The notes beneath the pieces are model-generated. The model was given only the letters and a program-made list of their open reading frames with translations, ran no database searches and was not told the origin of the DNA. Position numbers and translations under genes: made by a program. From NCBI GenBank assembly GCA_028688175.1, contig JAQTYS010000066.1:1-11763 (forward strand): a stretch of 11,763 bases of DNA. The letters run 5' to 3'. Origin of the DNA: Methanothrix sp. Its GTDB lineage: Archaea > Halobacteriota > Methanosarcinia > Methanotrichales > Methanotrichaceae. Of the stretch, positions 1 through 5,732 are shown piece by piece (within the stretch, counting starts at the first letter, position 1; every line of letters starts with the position of its first letter).

Positions 1-143
1 CAATGCCAGCTTGAACATTCGCACCCTCGGACTGAGGGGAAGAGCCTATCAAGATCCGGCCCCTACTTTGTGCAAATCATCAAAGCAAGTTAGATCGATG
101 ACGTAGGAAGCCCTGCCCCTTCAGGGGCATGGGAGGAAGTCAC
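1..143 (+). mobile_element. Right end of an IS200/IS605-type (TnpB-carrying) insertion element, left part outside the window
   Basis: The first 143 bases combine a TnpB-like C-terminus (2-106), a GC-rich hairpin directly after its stop (111-133) and a terminal stretch ending in GGAGGAAGTCAC, which resembles the right ends of many archaeal and cyanobacterial tnpB elements. These ends lack terminal inverted repeats and carry a subterminal hairpin. The exact boundary near 143 is inferred from that resemblance, because no second copy or empty site is visible here. The left end and any tnpA lie upstream of the window. Confidence 0.6.
2..106 (+). CDS. tnpB: TnpB (RNA-guided nuclease of IS200/IS605 elements), C-terminal 34 codons only
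   Basis: Frame 2 reads NASLNIRTLGLRGRAYQDPA and continues to KQVRSMT before a TAG at 104-106. The NASLNI start matches the segment just after the last RuvC aspartate of TnpB (the DxNAAxNI motif), and the basic, low-conservation tail up to the stop is typical of the family. TnpB is an omega-RNA-guided DNA endonuclease, related to the ancestor of Cas12, that helps IS200/IS605 elements persist. The zinc finger and catalytic residues are off the window, so whether the gene is intact cannot be judged. The remnant is too short for certainty, but the hairpin behind it supports the call. Confidence 0.62.
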   Translation, partial: NASLNIRTLGLRGRAYQDPAPTLCKSSKQVRSMT

Positions 144-163
144 GAGATTATATCGGCTAAGAC
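107..163 (+). ncRNA. Probable 3' part of an omega RNA: right-end hairpin plus adjacent guide
   Basis: Stem TGCCCC (114-119) pairs perfectly with GGGGCA (124-129) around a TTCA loop. CCC (111-113) pairs with GGG (131-133) across a single bulged T at 130. In TnpB systems the omega RNA covers the tnpB 3' end and the right-end structure, and its guide is the roughly 16-20 nt of host DNA immediately past the element. If the element ends at 143, the guide would be about 144-163. The hairpin is seen directly; its role as omega RNA and the guide position are inference from the family. Confidence 0.4.
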
Positions 164-289
164 ATGCCAAGTCAATATGGCCAGGGGACGGAAAAGGCAT
201 TTCTTTGGTCAAAGCCGCCCCGAATATTTTTTGGGCAATCAGGTAAAAAAACAAGCTAATGAGACAGGATATTTGCCAAGCTGGCTCAT

Positions 290-3004
290 ATGGCGTCAAG
301 CAAGAAGATTATATTGAAGCACATATACTTATGCTATGTGAACAATATAGCTAAATCTGCAAAGAACGCCGTTGAGGAATCCGTGATCAAAATCAATAAG
401 CTTACAGGTCCGGATAAACTACTCGACCTTCAGAGAGACTTAGCTATAGCTCTGAACTCTATTACCGATTTAAACGAGGCGCTGGCACTCATCTTGGATG
501 TTGCTCTTAAGGTGGACGGCATCAATGCGGGTGCCGTTTACATCGTAGATGAATCCACTGGCGATGTGGATCTGCTACTGCATAAGGGATTATCCGAAAA
601 ATTTGTTGAAGGCTGCTCGCATTGCGATTCAAATTCGCCCAGAGCACGCATAGTTTCGGCTGGCGAAATAGTCTATAGAGATTTTGAGTACATTTCTCAG
701 ACTTCTTTCTCGGATCTGAGAGTGGAAGGCTTGAAATCAGTTGCAGACCTTCCCGTGAAGTATAAAGAAAAAGCAATAGCTGCACTTATTCTTGCTTCTC
801 GAATATATGATGAGATTCCATTAGGTACTCGCAATTCGCTCGAGACTCTTGCAGCCGATATGGCAGGGACCATAATCAGAATCAAAAATGGAGAAGAACT
901 TCGGAAATCTAAAGAATACCTCAATAAAATAATAAACGCGATTGGTGACCCTATATTTGTTAAAGATCGGGATCATCGATTGATAATGGTTAACGATGCT
1001 GAATGTCGTTTAGCAGGCCGAACGCGGGAAGAACTTCTTGGAAGAACTGATTATGATTTTTTCCCTAAAGATCAAGTGGACATTTTCTGGGAAAGAGATG
1101 AATTAGTCTTCAAAACCGGGAAAGAGGATGTAAATGAAGAGCAAATTACCGATGCTCAGGGAAATATTTGCACTATTATCACCAAGAAGACCTTACTCAC
1201 TAACAATGATGAAAATAAGTTCATAGTTGGTGTGATTAGGGATATAACCAAACGAAAGAAAGAAGAAGAAGAACTTCATAAGAAAGATATTCTGCTTGGT
1301 GGAGCTGCCATTGCCGCAAATATTCTTCAGGTAAATAACGATCTGGATCATGCAATAAATCTTACTCTTGAGATTTTGGGAGCTGCTACAAATTCCGATA
1401 GAACCTATATCTTTGAAAACGAAACTCAAGAGAACGATGTACATCTAGCTCGTCTTCGTTATGAATGGTCACGGGATCCCGCTGGTTCCTTTAAAAATAA
1501 TGCAGATTTCTGCCGTCTTAAATATTACCCGGTATTATCTCGATGGTATGATGTGCTTTCCAAAGGACACCCCATAAAAGGCTTGGTTCGAGAGCTTCCA
1601 AAACTCGAAAGAGCATTATTAAAGCCTCTAAACACCAAGGCGCTTCTCATCATGCCAATTATGATTGAAAACCAATTCTGGGGTTTTATCGGCTTTGATG
1701 ATTGCCAATCCGAACGCATCTGGATCAGCATCGAAGGATCTATCATTCAGGTGGCAGCTGCATCAATTGGTCAGGCTATTGTCCGCAAAAAAGCTGAGAA
1801 TGCACTCATCAATGCTAAAGAAATTGCAGAATCCGCAGCTAGAGCCAAATCCGAGTTCTTGGCCCATATGTCCCACGAGATAAGGACTCCCATGAATGCG
1901 GTCATAGGATTGACCGATCTTCTGGAAAGGACAAATCTGGACAAAGAACAACGAAATTATCTGGAGACGATTCGAAGCAGTGGTGATTCCCTGCTATCAA
2001 TTATAAACGATATTCTGGACTTTTCAAAGATAGATAGCCACAAGGTGGAGTTGAAGTCCCATCCATTTAGTTTAAAAGATTGCATTGAAGCTTCTCTGGA
2101 TATTGTAACCACAGAGGCGTCCAAGAAGGGGATCGACCTAAGCTACAGTATCGATTCCAATGCTCCAGAGAGAATAGTTGGTGACTCTGCTCGGCTGCGC
2201 CAGATCTTGATCAACCTTCTAAATAATGCTGTTAAGTTCTCCGAAAAAGGCGCAGTAAAGATAGAAGTATCTGGCAGGAAGCTTGATGCTCCAAATCATG
2301 AAATTCGCTTCTCTGTGAATGATTCGGGTGTGGGAATCCCCGAAAATTGGATAAACCTCTTATTTCAACCATTTACTCAAATTGACTCATCGACTACGCG
2401 CACATATGGTGGAACGGGACTTGGTCTTGCCATTTGCAAGAATCTTGTGGAAATGATGGGCGGAACGATTTGGGTAGACAGCCAACTTGGCAAAGGTTCA
2501 ACATTCTATTTTACAATTGTGGCGCCGTCCGCAACCAATATGCAATCTCCTTCCAAGGTTGAGGACAATAAACCAAAGATCTTTCCTATGCATAACAAAC
2601 CTCGCACCATGCGCATTCTGCTGGCTGAGGATAATCCGATCAACCAAATGATGATGCAAAAAATGCTAAATAAGCTCGGCTATAATGCTGATATTGCAGC
2701 TAATGGGCTTGAGGTTTTAAAGTTCCTTGAAAAACAACCATATGATTTGATCCTGATGGACATACAGATGCCGGAGATGGATGGTTTTCAAGCCACCAGA
2801 GAAATTCGAAAGCGCTGGGCATCTGAAGATCGACCGAAGATTATCGCCATCACAGCCTATGCGCTCGAAGGTGATCAAGAACGGTGTTTAGCAGCCGGAA
2901 TGGATAATTATATCAGCAAACCTTTGAGGTTGGATAAATTACGAGCGGTTCTAGAACCTTATGGATCCTTAGCAGGGGAGCCGCCTCTTCAGAAGACCTC
3001 ATAG
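290..3004 (+). CDS. Hybrid sensor histidine kinase/response regulator (GAF-PAS-GAF-HisKA-HATPase-REC)
   Basis: This is a signal-transducing kinase that should autophosphorylate on His and pass phosphate to its own receiver. Numbered from the ATG at 290, the order is: GAF-like domain about 45-198; PAS about 205-325, with VGVIRDIT followed by a charged linker; second GAF about 340-500; HisKA with HMSHEIRTP (phospho-His H529); HATPase with N box NLLNNAVKF (N646), DSGVGIP (678-684), LFQPFTQ (691-697) and GGTGLGLAI (707-715); receiver about 773-895 with ED 780-781, phosphoacceptor D824, T855 and K877. All key residues are present. No membrane segment or signal peptide is visible, so it is probably cytosolic, sensing a small molecule or redox state through GAF/PAS. 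No HPt domain or partner regulator lies nearby. The start is uncertain: the ATG has no good ribosome binding site, while an in-frame GTG at 383 follows GAGG. The gene is AT-rich compared with the operon beyond 5730. Confidence 0.93.
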   Translation: MASSKKIILKHIYLCYVNNIAKSAKNAVEESVIKINKLTGPDKLLDLQRDLAIALNSITDLNEALALILDVALKVDGINAGAVYIVDESTGDVDLLLHKGLSEKFVEGCSHCDSNSPRARIVSAGEIVYRDFEYISQTSFSDLRVEGLKSVADLPVKYKEKAIAALILASRIYDEIPLGTRNSLETLAADMAGTIIRIKNGEELRKSKEYLNKIINAIGDPIFVKDRDHRLIMVNDAECRLAGRTREELLGRTDYDFFPKDQVDIFWERDELVFKTGKEDVNEEQITDAQGNICTIITKKTLLTNNDENKFIVGVIRDITKRKKEEEELHKKDILLGGAAIAANILQVNNDLDHAINLTLEILGAATNSDRTYIFENETQENDVHLARLRYEWSRDPAGSFKNNADFCRLKYYPVLSRWYDVLSKGHPIKGLVRELPKLERALLKPLNTKALLIMPIMIENQFWGFIGFDDCQSERIWISIEGSIIQVAAASIGQAIVRKKAENALINAKEIAESAARAKSEFLAHMSHEIRTPMNAVIGLTDLLERTNLDKEQRNYLETIRSSGDSLLSIINDILDFSKIDSHKVELKSHPFSLKDCIEASLDIVTTEASKKGIDLSYSIDSNAPERIVGDSARLRQILINLLNNAVKFSEKGAVKIEVSGRKLDAPNHEIRFSVNDSGVGIPENWINLLFQPFTQIDSSTTRTYGGTGLGLAICKNLVEMMGGTIWVDSQLGKGSTFYFTIVAPSATNMQSPSKVEDNKPKIFPMHNKPRTMRILLAEDNPINQMMMQKMLNKLGYNADIAANGLEVLKFLEKQPYDLILMDIQMPEMDGFQATREIRKRWASEDRPKIIAITAYALEGDQERCLAAGMDNYISKPLRLDKLRAVLEPYGSLAGEPPLQKTS
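374..385 (+). promoter_or_regulatory. GAGG ribosome binding site and alternative GTG start for the histidine kinase
   Basis: GAGG at 374-377 lies 5 nt before an in-frame GTG at 383-385. AT-rich, TATA-like stretches (ATTATATT at 308-315, ACATATA at 321-327) lie upstream, inside the first codons of the longer reading frame. Starting here removes 31 residues of no recognisable domain and leaves the GAF domain whole. This is an inference from spacing only. Confidence 0.4.
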
Positions 3005-3013
3005 GCCCTGTAA

Positions 3014-3034
3014 TTGGTGGCTCTTAGACACCAA
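3014..3034 (+). terminator. Small hairpin after the kinase gene, possible weak terminator
   Basis: TTGGTG (3014-3019) and CACCAA (3029-3034) form a perfect 6-bp stem with a 9-nt loop, 10 nt after the kinase stop. No T-run follows directly, so termination is doubtful. It may simply be a chance inverted repeat. Confidence 0.22.
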
Positions 3035-3035
3035 C

Positions 3036-3082
3036 GTATTTATGCAGGGATGAGGATATATCCATCTAAGGAAATGGGGGTG
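3036..3082 (+). promoter_or_regulatory. Possible TATA box and ribosome binding site for the TM2-like gene
   Basis: GTATTTATG at 3036-3044 could serve as an archaeal box A, which would place transcription start near 3066. GGGGGTG at 3076-3082 is a good ribosome binding site 8 nt before the ATG at 3091. The ribosome binding site is convincing; the promoter is tentative. Confidence 0.4.
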
Positions 3083-3090
3083 TTACTAGA

Positions 3091-3336
3091 ATGTCTAATT
3101 CCAAGAGTCCGTTACTTGCTGTGATATTGAACCTCATCATTGCCGGTTTGGGTCACGTTTATTTAGGATACACCAAGCGAGGAATCGTCCTGTTCCTGTT
3201 CTCGGCGCTGATAGCAATCATCAGCTCGGGATTGGGCTGGATTGTGGGAGTTATCTTATGCTCTTATGATGCCTGGCAGCTTGCGCAGCATCGGCCGGCT
3301 CCCTTCGACTTCCTGGAGAAGTATATCGACGAATAG
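3091..3336 (+). CDS. Small two-helix membrane protein, TM2-domain-like
   Basis: This 81-residue protein has two hydrophobic helices (about 7-25 and 29-58) and a charged C-terminal tail. The stretch LIIAGLGHVYLGYTKRGIVL carries the GxGHxYLG...G pattern of TM2-type and related small prokaryotic membrane proteins, whose function is mostly unknown. The second helix contains several glycines and ends in CSYDAW, also usual for this family. The start is supported by GGGGGTG 8 nt upstream. It is followed by a poly-T stretch, so it is probably transcribed separately from the DUF4870-like gene next to it. No specific role can be assigned. Confidence 0.75.
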   Translation: MSNSKSPLLAVILNLIIAGLGHVYLGYTKRGIVLFLFSALIAIISSGLGWIVGVILCSYDAWQLAQHRPAPFDFLEKYIDE

Positions 3337-3370
3337 ATCCTATTTCTCTGATGGAGGGAACTTCACGTCC

Positions 3371-3379
3371 TTTTTTTTT
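3371..3379 (+). terminator. Poly-T transcription terminator after the TM2-like gene
   Basis: Nine consecutive T residues lie 35 nt after the stop codon, in the non-coding gap before the next gene. Archaeal RNA polymerase commonly terminates at such T-runs without needing a hairpin. A clear promoter element begins about 15 nt further on, which fits a transcription unit boundary. Confidence 0.6.
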
Positions 3380-3393
3380 GATCAGGAATTCTT

Positions 3394-3401
3394 TTTATAT
3401 A
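3394..3401 (+). promoter_or_regulatory. Archaeal TATA box (box A) for the DUF4870-like gene
   Basis: TTTATATA at 3394-3401 is a near-ideal box A. Its centre lies about 26 bp before the GTG at 3424 and 35 bp before the ATG at 3433. No ribosome binding site occurs in the gap, so a leaderless or very short-leader transcript is the likely product. Confidence 0.6.
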
Positions 3402-3432
3402 TTGTGAATACTATTAGTATCCAGTGAGCACT

Positions 3433-3822
3433 ATGGAAAATGATAAGGATGCCCGTACATGGGCCACAATTTGTCACCTCAGCGCTCTTCTCATGCTCGT
3501 GGGTGTTCCAGCTGGCAACATTCTTGGGCCTCTGGTGATCTGGCTGGTAAAAAGAAAAGAATATGAGTTTGTAGAAGATCAGGGGAAGGAGGCACTCAAC
3601 TTCCAGATTACATTCACCATCTGTGCGATCGCCTTATTCCTTTTGATCTTTCTTCTGATCTTTAGTGCTCCATATCGCTATCAACCCCATGTCGTCTTTC
3701 CGGTCATGCTGCTTATGATGGGCCTGGTCATATTGGATATCGGGCTGGTCATAATGGCCGCCATCAAGTCCAATGACGGAATTTTATACCGCTATCCATT
3801 CGCCTTGCGGATCATTAAATAG
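3433..3822 (+). CDS. DUF4870-family (Tic20-like) membrane protein
   Basis: The protein (129 residues from the ATG) begins with a short polar segment. It continues with ARTWATICHLSALLMLVGVP, a first membrane helix, then the loop VKRKEYEFVEDQGKEALNFQ, then two long hydrophobic helices. The W...CHLSAL start, the GPLVIWL segment and the EDQGKEALNFQ loop are the hallmarks of DUF4870, a family of small integral membrane proteins with three helices and no proven biochemical role. An in-frame GTG at 3424 would add three residues and sits exactly where transcription should begin from the TATA box at 3394-3401. The ATG is preferred here only because of codon strength. There is no ribosome binding site, so translation is probably leaderless or nearly so. 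Confidence 0.85.
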   Translation: MENDKDARTWATICHLSALLMLVGVPAGNILGPLVIWLVKRKEYEFVEDQGKEALNFQITFTICAIALFLLIFLLIFSAPYRYQPHVVFPVMLLMMGLVILDIGLVIMAAIKSNDGILYRYPFALRIIK

Positions 3823-3853
3823 AGGAGCAATTGAGGAGAGAAGCAGCATTGAT

Positions 3854-3882
3854 GTTATAACCCTTGAAGTGTAAGCAGAGGT
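3854..3882 (+). promoter_or_regulatory. Possible TATA box and close-set ribosome binding site before the NotI-like gene
   Basis: GTTATAA at 3854-3860 is centred about 29 bp before the ATG at 3886. AGAGGT at 3877-3882 resembles a ribosome binding site but leaves only 3 nt to the ATG, which is short. Either the gene is leaderless from this TATA element, or it is read from further upstream using the close ribosome binding site. Confidence 0.35.
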
Positions 3883-3885
3883 AGA

Positions 3886-4782
3886 ATGAGAAAGGCATGC
3901 GCAAAAGAGCCGTCCCAGCCACTCGCAGAGGTATTTGGGCATCTTGTGATGGACCAAACCAGCAAAGCGAATCGATTTAGATCGCTTCGTCTTTGTCCTT
4001 TTAATAACAAAGTCCCTAACTGCACGAAAGACAAAGCAAAGAACCCTCTTGGCGTATGCAGCATTTATTATTGCAGCAATCCGGTCATCACCTGTCCCAT
4101 AAGATTTCGTGAAGAATGGATAATTACCGGCGATGCTGCATCATTTTTCTTCGGAAAGGGCGCTTCATGGAGTTCCTTGACAGAGGTCAGGCTAAATGAT
4201 GCGAACGGCAAAACCGCAGGAAATATCGATGTCGTTCTTGTCGCTTATGATGAATGCGGAAAGGTCTACGACTTTGGCGCTCTTGAGATCCAGGCGGTCT
4301 ACATTTCCGGAAATGTTCGCGATCCCTTTGAATACTACATGAAAGATCCTGCAGGCAACTCATCCATGGATTGGTCCAGCCAGCCCAATTATCCAAGACC
4401 GGATTTTCTTTCTTCATCTCGCAAACGACTGGTTCCACAGCTTCTTTTTAAGAGCGGCATTCTTCATAGCTGGAAAAAGAAGACTGCTGTGGCTCTAAGC
4501 AAGGATTTCTTTGATACATTACCGCCATTGAAGGAAATAAGCAAAGGCGAGGCTGATATTGCATGGCTAATATATGACCTGCAACTCATCAACCATAATG
4601 GCCAAGAGAGGTACACCCTTCAAAAAGTCCAGGAAGTTTATACACAATTTGAAGCATCGTTGAAATCGATCACTACCCCCTTGCCCGGCAAGGTCGACGA
4701 TTTCATGAAACGCCTCCAAGATAAGCTCGATGAACACCTTGAGACTGCCCCTGTAAATAATACGATCGAACGGGTATTTTGA
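3886..4782 (+). CDS. NotI-like type II restriction endonuclease
   Basis: This is a predicted DNA endonuclease of the NotI family (PD-(D/E)xK fold with an iron-binding Cys4 site). The N-terminus EPSQPLAEVFGHLV matches the NotI pattern of an acidic lead and a conserved FGH. A cysteine-rich segment follows: LCPF at C37, then C46, GVC at C58, C63 and C70, corresponding to the NotI metal site (CPF...C...GVC...CP). The active site appears as NID (D115) followed by GALEIQ (E134, Q136), the same D...ExQ arrangement as NotI. At 298 residues it is somewhat shorter than NotI (about 380). The stop overlaps the methyltransferase ATG by one base (TGATG), so the two are co-translated. The recognition site is unknown and should contain adenine, given its partner. 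The assignment rests on motifs recalled from NotI, not on an alignment. Confidence 0.82.
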   Translation: MRKACAKEPSQPLAEVFGHLVMDQTSKANRFRSLRLCPFNNKVPNCTKDKAKNPLGVCSIYYCSNPVITCPIRFREEWIITGDAASFFFGKGASWSSLTEVRLNDANGKTAGNIDVVLVAYDECGKVYDFGALEIQAVYISGNVRDPFEYYMKDPAGNSSMDWSSQPNYPRPDFLSSSRKRLVPQLLFKSGILHSWKKKTAVALSKDFFDTLPPLKEISKGEADIAWLIYDLQLINHNGQERYTLQKVQEVYTQFEASLKSITTPLPGKVDDFMKRLQDKLDEHLETAPVNNTIERVF

Positions 4783-5732
4783 TGACCGCAACCAGGCAAG
4801 CTGTGCTTTTCTCAGATACAAATAATTTTTACACTGCGAAGCCGGTAAACGTAGCAACAGTTCCCCAAAGAAGCCCATTTCGCTATCCGGGTGGGAAGAC
4901 CTGGTTTGTTCCCACTTTCAGAGAATGGATAAGCCACTGGCATCCCAAGCCGAAGATGCTAATTGAACCATTTACTGGCGGAGGGATCATTAGTCTCACC
5001 GCACTATTTGAAAACCATGTCAATCGTGTGGTTATGGTTGAGCTTGATGAAGACGTATCCGCAGTCTGGCAATGCGTGGTTTCTGGAAATGGGCCGTGGC
5101 TGGCTGATCGCATTCTATCCTTCAAGCTTTCTCGAGAATCTGTGCTTTATGAGCTTTCCACTCCGGCTGTTGAGATCAAAGAAAGGGCTTTTCAAACCAT
5201 TCTAAAAAACCGCACATTTCATGGCGGTGTGCTGGCCAAGGGGTCTGGTCTCATCAAGTCCGGGGAGAATGGAAAAGGCATAGGATCTCGATGGTATCCA
5301 AAAACACTGGCCAAGAGGCTCTTAAATCTGGAAAAAGTCTCCAGTAGAATTGATTTTCGATCAGAAGACGGCTTGAAGGTCATGCGAGATTTTTCGGACA
5401 GAGAAGATGTGGTATTCTTCATCGATCCCCCATACACGGTCGGAGGAAAGAAGGCAGGAAAAAGGCTATACAAATACTACGATATCGATCACGAGGAATT
5501 GTTTACCATTTGCGAGGCGCTGAGAGGAGACTTCTTGATCACCTATGACAATGCCGATGAGGTAAGAGAACTGGCTAGAGGTCATGGATTCTCTATGCGG
5601 CTAGTTCCCATGAAGAATACTCATCATGCCAAAATGCAGGAGCTGGTCATTGGCAGAGACCTCTCCTGGATGGATCAATTGCAAGCTCTAATAAACCAGA
5701 AGCTCGATGCAAGACATGAAGAGTCATTATGA
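4782..5732 (+). CDS. D12-class (Dam-like) N6-adenine DNA methyltransferase
   Basis: This enzyme is predicted to transfer a methyl group from S-adenosylmethionine to adenine N6 in a short target, protecting host DNA from the neighbouring nuclease. Motif X is FRYPGGK (33-39), the cofactor motif I is IEPFTGGG (61-68), and the catalytic motif IV is DPPY (215-218). This order (X-I-...-IV) is that of the alpha/D12 class with Dam and EcoRV-type methylases. At 316 residues it is slightly above Dam (about 280), with a short N-terminal extension. The ATG at 4782 overlaps the nuclease stop; a TTG at 4779 is possible but weaker. The 3' end overlaps pus10 as ATGA (5729-5732). Base composition is AT-rich like its upstream neighbours and unlike pus10. 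Confidence 0.93.
   Translation: MTATRQAVLFSDTNNFYTAKPVNVATVPQRSPFRYPGGKTWFVPTFREWISHWHPKPKMLIEPFTGGGIISLTALFENHVNRVVMVELDEDVSAVWQCVVSGNGPWLADRILSFKLSRESVLYELSTPAVEIKERAFQTILKNRTFHGGVLAKGSGLIKSGENGKGIGSRWYPKTLAKRLLNLEKVSSRIDFRSEDGLKVMRDFSDREDVVFFIDPPYTVGGKKAGKRLYKYYDIDHEELFTICEALRGDFLITYDNADEVRELARGHGFSMRLVPMKNTHHAKMQELVIGRDLSWMDQLQALINQKLDARHEESL

Noticed and set aside
129..317. Plus-strand reading frame of 62 codons between the IS end and the kinase gene
   Set aside because: It has no ribosome binding site, overlaps the IS hairpin and the kinase start, and its translation is basic and featureless.
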